From NCBI GenBank assembly GCA_020635915.1, contig JACJYU010000001.1, positions 1,402,501 to 1,466,500 on the forward strand: 64,000 bases of DNA, written 5' to 3'. Shown here in pieces: positions 24,936 to 32,372 of this stretch. Every line of letters begins with the position of its first letter. The stretch's first letter is position 1. The translations under genes were made by a program, and so were the position numbers. Below the pieces are notes generated by a model. That model was given only the letters and a program-made list of their open reading frames with translations. It was not told where the DNA came from and ran no database searches. The stretch comes from Flammeovirgaceae bacterium. GTDB taxonomy: Bacteria; Bacteroidota; Bacteroidia; Cytophagales; Cyclobacteriaceae.

Positions 24936-27632
24936 TCAAAATTTAAAAGTGTACGAAACGGACGGGATGGCCGCGCCAATGATGGCCATCCTATAAGGGC
25001 GCAATACGCCCTTTCCATTGTCGGCAAAAAATATAGTGTATGGGTTTTTCCTGCCATAAACATTGTAAATGGAAATGGTCCAGGTACCGTCCCAGAATTT
25101 TTTCCGCTTGTGGTTTCCCTCTATAATAAAGGCCACATCCAATCGGTGGTAATCGGGTATCCGGTATTGGTTGCGCAAAGAGAAATTGGCCACAGGCACA
25201 TTGTCTATCAAATAAGCGGTGGTAGGGGCCGAGATGGGCCTGCCGCTATGATAGGTGAAGTTACTGGAAAAGAAATAACGCTTGGAAATATTGTACTTCC
25301 AATTGAAGTTGAACACATGGGGCTGGTCAAAATTGGATGGATATTGCTCCCCGTCATTGATGCTTTCCACGGATGTGTTGCCCTGGGTTTTCCTGAACGA
25401 GCGGGAATAGGTATAGTTGAATGTGCCATTCAACCGCCCCTTGTTTTTTACAATGGAAACTTCAAACCCGTAGGCCAGCCCATTCCCCCGGAGAAGGTCC
25501 GTTTCCAGGTGGTCGTTGAGGATAAGCTGGGCGCCATCCTTAAAATCCAATAGGTCGTAAATGTTTTTATAATAAAATTCCACGAACGTCTCGTATGTCT
25601 TTTCCTTAAAGTCCTTGAAAAAACCTATCGATACCTGATCGGCATACTGTGGCTTAAAATGGTAATTGCTGGGTTGCCAAATATCGATTGGGGCCACGGC
25701 CGCGGAATTCGAAATCAAGTGGGTATACTGGTATATCCTGTTAAAGCCTGCTTTGATGGATGCCTCCGGTGTAAAGGAATACCGGAAGCTGACCCGGGGC
25801 TCCAGGCCCGAGTAGCTTTTTATTTTATCGCCCTTGGCAAATGAAATCGTGTCCGCTATGGTACTTATCTCCTTCGGTAAATTGGGGTCATAGGCATATA
25901 CCCGGGCGGGGCCAAAAGCGCTGTACATGGAGTACCTTACGCCTACGTCTATATTAAAACGTTCTTTCCACTGGAAATTTTCGCTAAAGTATACTGCATT
26001 CTCCAACGTGTTTTGCTTATCGAGTTGTTGTGGTGGCACCAGCGATACACTTGATGAAGGACGGATCGACCCGGGATTGTACTTATAATATACCGCGCTT
26101 CCGCCAAAGGCCATTTTGTGGTTGCCCACATTATAATTGAAGTCTGCCTTCACAGTGGGATAGGTGACCCCAAACCCCAATTCATAGGCGTTTCCCGGCT
26201 CCTCGTCTTCCACCGTGTAGGCATAGTTGCCAATGCCCCCGGTCAGGGACATCCCCAGTTGGTCGTTGAAGGTATGGTCCAACCTCAGCACCCCCATACG
26301 GTTGTGCCATCTGTACACCGTGTCGGTAGGCAGCCCAAATTTATCCTGGCTTATATACCCTGTAAACTGCAGTTTGGTATGGCTACCGACAAGGTGGCTG
26401 AGCTTCAGGGAAGCGTCATAGAATGCCACAGAACTGTTTTGAATATCCTGGTAATTGGTCTTTACTTTTTTTAGTAGCCAATCGGAGTAGGAGGAACGCA
26501 ACGAAACTATGGCGGAGGTTTTGTCTTTCACAATTGGCCCGCCCACAGTGAGGTTGCTGGCCACAATCCCTATTCCCCCATTTCCTTCCCACCGCTCGTA
26601 GTTTCCTTCTTTTGCGCTGATGTTGAGCACCGAGGATACCCGCCCGCCAAATTCGGCCGGGATGCCGCCCCTGAAGAAACCCACCTCCTTCAGGGCATCC
26701 GAATTGAAGGCAGAGAAAAACCCAAACACGTGCGAGATGTTAAAAATATTGATCCCATCATAAAGCACCAGGTTTTGGTCCACGCCCCCGCCACGCACAT
26801 TAAAGCCCGTTGCCACTTCGCCCACCGAGGTAACGCCCGGCAGTGTTTGCACCTGCCTTATCACGTCCACCTGCCCCATAAAAGAAGGCATTCGCTTTAT
26901 TTCCGCCAGCTTAATGGTGGCCTGGCCCCCGCGGTTCCCCATCACGTTCGAAAACGCCTTGTCCGTGACCACCACCTCCTCCAACAGGGTAGGGGTTTCG
27001 CTCAATGCAACATCAAGGGTTCCATCCTCATGGATTTTTACATCATATACCTTGTCCTCGTAGTTGAAATACCTCACGTTCAATATATGCTCCCCGGCAG
27101 GCATGCTTATGGTGAATTTTCCGTCCACATCGGTGGTAACCCCCACATCCAGGTCTTCCAGTATTACCGAAGCCCCTACCAACGGGTCCTTGCTTTTCGT
27201 GTCCGTTACTTTGCCCCGAAGCCTCACCTCCCCTTTGGTGCCCCCGGCAGGGCTGCCTATCGTTAAGGCCTCGATTTTTTTTCTTTCCCGTGTGGCCGTG
27301 GTCAGCAGCCTGTCGCGCAAGATGGACTGGGATGGGTCCTTTATTAAAATTATGGCGTAGTTCCCTACCACCTGAAATTCCATGTCCGTGCCCCGAAAAA
27401 TGTCTTCCAGAAAGTATTCAAGCGTCTTTCCGTTGTAGTCTTGTTCAATGGTGGTATGGGCCAGCCATTCCGGCCGGTAAAAGAATTTTACGGGGCCACC
27501 CTGCTCCAGCTCATCAATTAAAACGGTCAACGGCTTCCCTTGTTCGTGGCCATCCAGTTTCTTTTCCAGGATGCTTTGCGCAGGTGCGACTAGCCAACAA
27601 AATACAAACAAAGGAATTAAAACGCCCTTCAC
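24936..27632 (-). CDS. TonB-dependent receptor with STN and carboxypeptidase-regulatory-like domains
   Basis: This 898-residue outer-membrane active transporter starts with GTG and a signal peptide (IPLFVFCWLVAPAQS). An STN domain (about 25-100, KFFYRPEWLAHT to NYAIILIK) is followed by a CarboxypepD_reg-like domain (VRLRGKVTDTKSKDPLVGAS), a plug (GFNVRGGGVDQNLVLYDGI, ALKEVGFFRGGIPAEFGGR) and a 22-strand-type barrel ending in YTFKF. STN domains normally signal to a FecR-type anti-sigma factor, but none is adjacent. The substrate cannot be told from the sequence. It is transcribed ahead of the DUF4249 and MG2 genes. Confidence 0.93.
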   Translation of the reverse strand: MKGVLIPLFVFCWLVAPAQSILEKKLDGHEQGKPLTVLIDELEQGGPVKFFYRPEWLAHTTIEQDYNGKTLEYFLEDIFRGTDMEFQVVGNYAIILIKDPSQSILRDRLLTTATRERKKIEALTIGSPAGGTKGEVRLRGKVTDTKSKDPLVGASVILEDLDVGVTTDVDGKFTISMPAGEHILNVRYFNYEDKVYDVKIHEDGTLDVALSETPTLLEEVVVTDKAFSNVMGNRGGQATIKLAEIKRMPSFMGQVDVIRQVQTLPGVTSVGEVATGFNVRGGGVDQNLVLYDGINIFNISHVFGFFSAFNSDALKEVGFFRGGIPAEFGGRVSSVLNISAKEGNYERWEGNGGIGIVASNLTVGGPIVKDKTSAIVSLRSSYSDWLLKKVKTNYQDIQNSSVAFYDASLKLSHLVGSHTKLQFTGYISQDKFGLPTDTVYRWHNRMGVLRLDHTFNDQLGMSLTGGIGNYAYTVEDEEPGNAYELGFGVTYPTVKADFNYNVGNHKMAFGGSAVYYKYNPGSIRPSSSVSLVPPQQLDKQNTLENAVYFSENFQWKERFNIDVGVRYSMYSAFGPARVYAYDPNLPKEISTIADTISFAKGDKIKSYSGLEPRVSFRYSFTPEASIKAGFNRIYQYTHLISNSAAVAPIDIWQPSNYHFKPQYADQVSIGFFKDFKEKTYETFVEFYYKNIYDLLDFKDGAQLILNDHLETDLLRGNGLAYGFEVSIVKNKGRLNGTFNYTYSRSFRKTQGNTSVESINDGEQYPSNFDQPHVFNFNWKYNISKRYFFSSNFTYHSGRPISAPTTAYLIDNVPVANFSLRNQYRIPDYHRLDVAFIIEGNHKRKKFWDGTWTISIYNVYGRKNPYTIFFADNGKGVLRPYRMAIIGAAIPSVSYTFKF

Positions 27633-27708
27633 TTAGACAGGATAAACAAATTGCAATAAACAAACCGGCAAATTAGCGCAATTTAGGAATTTTCAAATAC
27701 TGCGTTTT

Positions 27709-28389
27709 CTATTTACACGACCGGCAGGCCCGCACCATCACGCGCTTTCCTGGCGGGCCCGGAAGCTCCTCCACCTCCATGCCCAGTGCCATCAGGTCCC
27801 TCTTGAACTGGCCACTGGCACAATACGTCACCAGGATGCCCCCTTTTGCCATGGCGGCCTCCACCCTGGCCAATACCGGTTTGGCCCAAATACCGGGCTG
27901 TACTTTGGGGCCAAAGGCATCGAAGTACACCACATCATAATACCCTGCCCTCAGGGGCAAGGAACAAAAATCCGCCTCGGTTTTATGGATGGAAAAGTTG
28001 GCACCCAACCGCACCGGCCGGCCCCAAGCGGCCCTGTGCAAGGCCATAAAATGGGGGGCGGCATCCTTTTCGGGCAGGCAGGCAGGATAGTTCAACTGCT
28101 TTACAATGGCTTCCCCCAGGGGAAAGGCCTCCACTGTATCATAAGATTTTTCAACGTCCCGTGCCTTCTTGTCCACCAGGGTAAGCAATGCATTGAGGCC
28201 CGTGCCAAAACCTACTTCCAAAATTTTTATTATGCGGGGTTGGTCCCGGTCCATAAAATAATGAAGCCCATGCTGAATGTACACGTGGGCCGATTCCTGT
28301 ACGGCACCGTGAACGGAGTGATAGGTCTCCTGCAGCCCCAGGTGCCTGAGCGTGTGGGAACCATCAGCGGTGTTTATCAGCTGCAGCAC
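27709..28389 (-). CDS. mnmD: tRNA 5-methylaminomethyl-2-thiouridine methyltransferase MnmD
   Basis: This SAM-dependent methyltransferase acts in the last step of mnm5s2U34 synthesis in tRNA wobble positions. It is the free-standing MnmD form, not the MnmC fusion. The 226-residue protein shows ETYHSVHGAVQESAHVYIQHG, the SAM loop ILEVGFGTGLNALLTL and VYFDAFGPKVQPGIW. The start is a GTG six bases after the ispF stop, so the two are probably coupled. Confidence 0.93.
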   Translation of the reverse strand: MLQLINTADGSHTLRHLGLQETYHSVHGAVQESAHVYIQHGLHYFMDRDQPRIIKILEVGFGTGLNALLTLVDKKARDVEKSYDTVEAFPLGEAIVKQLNYPACLPEKDAAPHFMALHRAAWGRPVRLGANFSIHKTEADFCSLPLRAGYYDVVYFDAFGPKVQPGIWAKPVLARVEAAMAKGGILVTYCASGQFKRDLMALGMEVEELPGPPGKRVMVRACRSCK

Positions 28390-28395
28390 CTGGGG

Positions 28396-28875
28396 CTAGG
28401 CTTTACTGATCAAAGCCACGGCATAGGCATTCACACCTTCCCCCCTGCCTACATAGCCCATGCGCTCATTGGTGGTGGCCTTTATGGAAATAACGTCATC
28501 GCTTATTCCCATCAATGGCGCCAGCACTTGTTTCATGGCGGGAATATGCGGGTTTATTTTTGGCTTCTCAAGGCAAAGGCTGCAGTCCAGGTTCTCCACC
28601 TGCCATCCCTTTTCGGTGATCATCCTCACCACCTCCTGAAGGAAGAAAGTGCTTTTCATCCCTTTCCATTTTGGGTCGGTATTGGGAAAGTGGTGCCCAA
28701 TGTCCCCCAGGTTGGCCGCACCCAAAAGCGCATCGCATATGGCATGGACAAGCACGTCCGCGTCCGAATGGCCCACCGCGCCCTTTTCCGCTGGCAGCTT
28801 TATCCCACCCAGCCAAAAGTCCCTGCCTTCCTCCAATTGGTGCACGTCAAAACCCATACCTACCCTTATTTTCAT
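28396..28875 (-). CDS. ispF: 2-C-methyl-D-erythritol 2,4-cyclodiphosphate synthase
   Basis: IspF forms the cyclodiphosphate in the non-mevalonate isoprenoid pathway. The 159-residue protein contains the metal ligands in GMGFDVHQL (Asp and His) and GHSDADVLVHAICDAL (His), the DIGHHFPNTDP loop and the GRGEGVNAYAVALI end. It is a single-domain protein. It lies between the M16 peptidase gene and mnmD on the same strand. Confidence 0.97.
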   Translation of the reverse strand: MKIRVGMGFDVHQLEEGRDFWLGGIKLPAEKGAVGHSDADVLVHAICDALLGAANLGDIGHHFPNTDPKWKGMKSTFFLQEVVRMITEKGWQVENLDCSLCLEKPKINPHIPAMKQVLAPLMGISDDVISIKATTNERMGYVGRGEGVNAYAVALISKA

Positions 28876-28894
28876 ACGATCGACAATTTAATTT

Positions 28895-30145
28895 TTAGTT
28901 GCCCTTTTCATTTGCCCTGTTGTAATAAAGCACTGAGGAATTTTCCTCTTTAAGGATTTGCCTTGCCATACGGTTGATATCGTTGGGGCCGACCACCTCA
29001 ATCATGTCCCGCTCCCTGTTCACCAGGTGGGGGTTGCCCGACAGGGCGCTGAAGGCCAGGTTCATGGCCCTGTTCAGCACTTCCACCTCCCCAAATTCCA
29101 AGGTGGACAATGCCTGGTTCTTTACTTTTTCCAACTCCCGGTCGGCCACGCCTCCCTCCGCAAAACCATATACCACTTCGTCCAGGTGCTTTTCCGCCTC
29201 CTTCAAGTCCACCCCTTCCCTTGCCCGCCCGTTCACCACCAGTAGGCCGGGGTCGATGGTACCCATGGTAAAGGCGGACAAAGAATTAAAAACCTGTTTT
29301 TCCTTTACCAACTTTTGGTACAGCCTGCTGGAATTTCCACGCCCCAGCACGTCACTGGCCAAATCCGCAGCATGAAAGCCGTCATCAAACCTCCCGGGCA
29401 TATGGTACGCCTTGTACAAAGCCGCTGCGGGCACGTCCTTTTTTACTTCAAGCACCCGCTTGTTTTTTTGGCCGGGCTCCGCTTTAATGCTCCTTGCCTT
29501 TTTTCTTCCGGCTGGGATGGGGCCAAACCACTTTTCGGACAGTTGCCTGACTTTTTCGGACTTCACATTTCCGGCAACCACCATAATGGCGTTGGAAGGC
29601 AGGTAATGCGAGTAAAAAAAAGACCTCACATCTTCCATGGTGGCCCCTTCAATGTGCCCTATCTCCTTGCCTATGGTAGCCCACTGGTAAGGATGCTCCA
29701 GGTATGCCAGGGGCCGAAGTTTCAGCCACACGTCCCCATACGGTTGGTTGAGGTACCGCTGCTTAAATTCCTCTATCACCACCTTGCGTTGCACTTCCAG
29801 CACTTGTGGGTCAAATGACAAGCCCAGCATCCGGTCGCTTTCAAGCCAAAAGCCCGTCTCTATGTTGCCTGCGGGCAGGGTGAGGTAGTAATTGGTAATG
29901 TCGGTATTGGTAAAGGCGTTGTTTTCCCCTCCCACTTGTTGCAAGGGTTCGTCATAGCTTGGGATGTTCACGGACCCCCCGAACATCAAATGCTCGAAAA
30001 GGTGGGCAAATCCTGTTTTGTCTTCCTGCTCGTCACGGGAGCCCACATCGTACAGGATATTGATGGCCGCTATCTGGACGGCCGGTTCTTCATGCACCAA
30101 AACACGAAGGCCGTTTTCCAGCACAAATGAATCAAAGTTGATCAT
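28895..30145 (-). CDS. M16 family zinc metallopeptidase
   Basis: The 416-residue protein carries the inverted zinc motif HLFEH (residues 48-52) with GFAHLFEHLMFGGS context, and the downstream glutamate in EVQRKVVIEEFKQRY. Unlike the M16 protein at 5683 it has no signal peptide (start MINFDSFVLENGL), so it may be cytoplasmic or exported by another route. It is a single-chain type close to the mitochondrial processing peptidase/PqqL group. A TATTTTTG -7-like element lies four bases before the ATG. Confidence 0.92.
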   Translation of the reverse strand: MINFDSFVLENGLRVLVHEEPAVQIAAINILYDVGSRDEQEDKTGFAHLFEHLMFGGSVNIPSYDEPLQQVGGENNAFTNTDITNYYLTLPAGNIETGFWLESDRMLGLSFDPQVLEVQRKVVIEEFKQRYLNQPYGDVWLKLRPLAYLEHPYQWATIGKEIGHIEGATMEDVRSFFYSHYLPSNAIMVVAGNVKSEKVRQLSEKWFGPIPAGRKKARSIKAEPGQKNKRVLEVKKDVPAAALYKAYHMPGRFDDGFHAADLASDVLGRGNSSRLYQKLVKEKQVFNSLSAFTMGTIDPGLLVVNGRAREGVDLKEAEKHLDEVVYGFAEGGVADRELEKVKNQALSTLEFGEVEVLNRAMNLAFSALSGNPHLVNRERDMIEVVGPNDINRMARQILKEENSSVLYYNRANEKGN

Positions 30146-30266
30146 CCCCCAAAAATAGCCGTGTTTTTTGTATTGACCTATTTTGCCACACCTCCACTAA
30201 AATACCCGGCAAGGGCTTATTCTTGTTCACGCCTATGGTTAACTTGCCGCGCTATCTAAAAACACC

Positions 30267-32246
30267 ATGCAATTCAACCGTAAAAATTTTACCGGAACCA
30301 TCCTGAAGGACCTGTACGAAAGCCTTTTGAGGCCTCGCCTTATTGAAGAAAAGATGCTTATCCTTCTCCGGCAGAACAAAATCAGCAAGTGGTTCAGTGG
30401 CATCGGGCAGGAGGCCATTGCCGTAGGGGTCGCCAAAGGGCTGGACAACGAAGACTACATCCTGCCCATGCACAGGAACCTGGGGGTGTTTACGGCCAGG
30501 AACATGCCGCTCGACAGGTTGTTTGCACAATGGCAGGGCACTTCATTGGGGTATACCAAAGGAAGGGACCGTTCTTTTCATTTTGGGTCCCGGGAACATC
30601 ATATAGTGGGCATGATCTCACACCTCGGCCCCCAAAACGGAGTGGCCGATGGCATAGCCCTGGCAGGGAAATTATTAAAAGAAAAAAGGGTGGTGGCCGT
30701 GTTCAATGGGGATGGCGGCACAAGCGAAGGCGACTTTCATGAGGCCATCAATGTGGCTGCCGTATGGGACCTGCCGGTCATATTCATTATAGAGAACAAT
30801 GGCTACGGGCTCTCCACGCCCAGCCACGAGCAGTTCCGTTGCAAAAATTTTGTGGACAAGGCCATCGGGTACGGCATGGAGGGGGTAAAAGTAGATGGCA
30901 ATAATATCCTGGAGGTTTATGGTACGGTAAAGGCCCTGGCAGGCAGTATTAGGAAAAAACCGAGGCCGGTCTTGCTGGAAGCCGTTACGTTTAGGATGCG
31001 GGGCCATGAAGAAGCATCGGGCACCAAATACGTACCTAAGAAATTGATGGAGGACTGGGCTAAAAAGGACCCGTTGGCAAACTATGAAAATTACCTCATC
31101 AAAGAAGGGGTGATTGACAAGAAGTACGTTGGGGGCCTGGCCGGAAGGATAAAGAAAGAAATCGATGAGGGGTTGGCCATTGCCTTTGAAAGCCAGCTCC
31201 CAACGGCAAGCACCCAAACCGAACTGGACGACTTGTTCCAAACTTTTGTCCAAACCCCGGTCGGCCCAAAATCGGGAAAAACCACTGAAAAAAGGTTTGT
31301 CGATGCCATTTCGGATGGCTTGCGGCAAAGTATGGAAAAGTACCCCAACCTCGTGTTGATGGGCCAGGACATTGCCGAATATGGCGGGGTGTTCAAAATC
31401 ACGGACGGGTTTGTGAAGGCCTTCGGCAAGGAACGCGTCCGCAATACGCCCATTTGTGAGTCTGCCATCGTGGGCGCTGGCCTGGGCCTCTCTATTAAGG
31501 GCATGAAGGCGATGGTGGAAATGCAATTTGCAGACTTTGTAACGGAAGGCTTCAATCAAATCGTAAACAACCTGGCCAAGTCCCATTGGCGCTGGGGGCA
31601 GCACGCAGACGTGGTGGTGCGGATGCCCACAGGGGCAGGCACGGCCGCTGGCCCCTTCCACAGCCAATCCAACGAGGCTTGGTTTTTCCATACCCCTGGG
31701 TTGAAAATAGTTTATCCGTCCACCCCTTACGATGCCAAAGGGTTGTTGAACGCGGCCATTGAAGACCCCAACCCATATTTGTATTTCGAGCACAAGCTGT
31801 TGTACCGCTCCATCAAGGAGGAAATACCCGATGATTATTACACCGTGGAAGTAGGCAAGGCAAAAACCGTTTTGGAAGGCACTGGGCTTTCCATCATTAC
31901 CTACGGCATGGGCGTGCACTGGGCAAAAGGAATGGCCGAAAACCTGCCGGGCATCAGCATGGAAATCATTGACCTGCGCACCTTGATGCCATGGGACAAG
32001 GAGGCGGTGGAGGCCACCGTAAAAAAAACCAACCGGGTTTTGGTATTACACGAAGACACCCTCACCGGGGGCATTGGCGCGGAAATATCGGCATGGATTA
32101 ATGAGCATTGTTTCCAACACCTGGATGCCCCGGTAATGCGTGTGGCCAGCTTGGATACCCCCATCCCATTTGCCCCGGTATTGGAAAACAATTTCCTGGC
32201 AAAAAGCCGGCTGAAGGAAAAAATCGAAGCCCTGGCCCGATATTAA
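30267..32246 (+). CDS. Fused E1 alpha/beta 2-oxo acid dehydrogenase (branched-chain type)
   Basis: This thiamine-diphosphate-dependent E1 component decarboxylates a 2-oxo acid and passes the acyl group to E2 lipoate. The alpha part (1 to about 330) holds the TPP motif VFNGDGGTSEGDFHEAINVA with IIENNGYG. The beta part (about 345-659) begins KRFVDAISDGLRQSMEKYPN and includes the MGQDIAEYGGVF block. Alpha/beta fusion is common in Bacteroidota for the branched-chain 2-oxoisovalerate enzyme. Pyruvate specificity cannot be excluded. No E2 or E3 gene is adjacent. Confidence 0.9.
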   Translation: MQFNRKNFTGTILKDLYESLLRPRLIEEKMLILLRQNKISKWFSGIGQEAIAVGVAKGLDNEDYILPMHRNLGVFTARNMPLDRLFAQWQGTSLGYTKGRDRSFHFGSREHHIVGMISHLGPQNGVADGIALAGKLLKEKRVVAVFNGDGGTSEGDFHEAINVAAVWDLPVIFIIENNGYGLSTPSHEQFRCKNFVDKAIGYGMEGVKVDGNNILEVYGTVKALAGSIRKKPRPVLLEAVTFRMRGHEEASGTKYVPKKLMEDWAKKDPLANYENYLIKEGVIDKKYVGGLAGRIKKEIDEGLAIAFESQLPTASTQTELDDLFQTFVQTPVGPKSGKTTEKRFVDAISDGLRQSMEKYPNLVLMGQDIAEYGGVFKITDGFVKAFGKERVRNTPICESAIVGAGLGLSIKGMKAMVEMQFADFVTEGFNQIVNNLAKSHWRWGQHADVVVRMPTGAGTAAGPFHSQSNEAWFFHTPGLKIVYPSTPYDAKGLLNAAIEDPNPYLYFEHKLLYRSIKEEIPDDYYTVEVGKAKTVLEGTGLSIITYGMGVHWAKGMAENLPGISMEIIDLRTLMPWDKEAVEATVKKTNRVLVLHEDTLTGGIGAEISAWINEHCFQHLDAPVMRVASLDTPIPFAPVLENNFLAKSRLKEKIEALARY

Positions 32247-32372
32247 GGAGCCACACAAAATTTTCCTTTGGGCCGGCCGTTAAAGCCCACAGGCAGTCCA
32301 AAAACGTTCAAAAATAGCGTTTGCCCCTTTTTTGTTAATTTAGCCTCTTTAAGCAACAGCATTTTTGAGGGC

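Noticed and set aside
30675..31919. Long minus-strand open frame (414 codons) opposite the E1 dehydrogenase
   Set aside because: It lies fully antisense to a clear enzyme gene, has no recognisable motif, and its His/Phe/Gly-rich sequence is that of a complementary-strand shadow.
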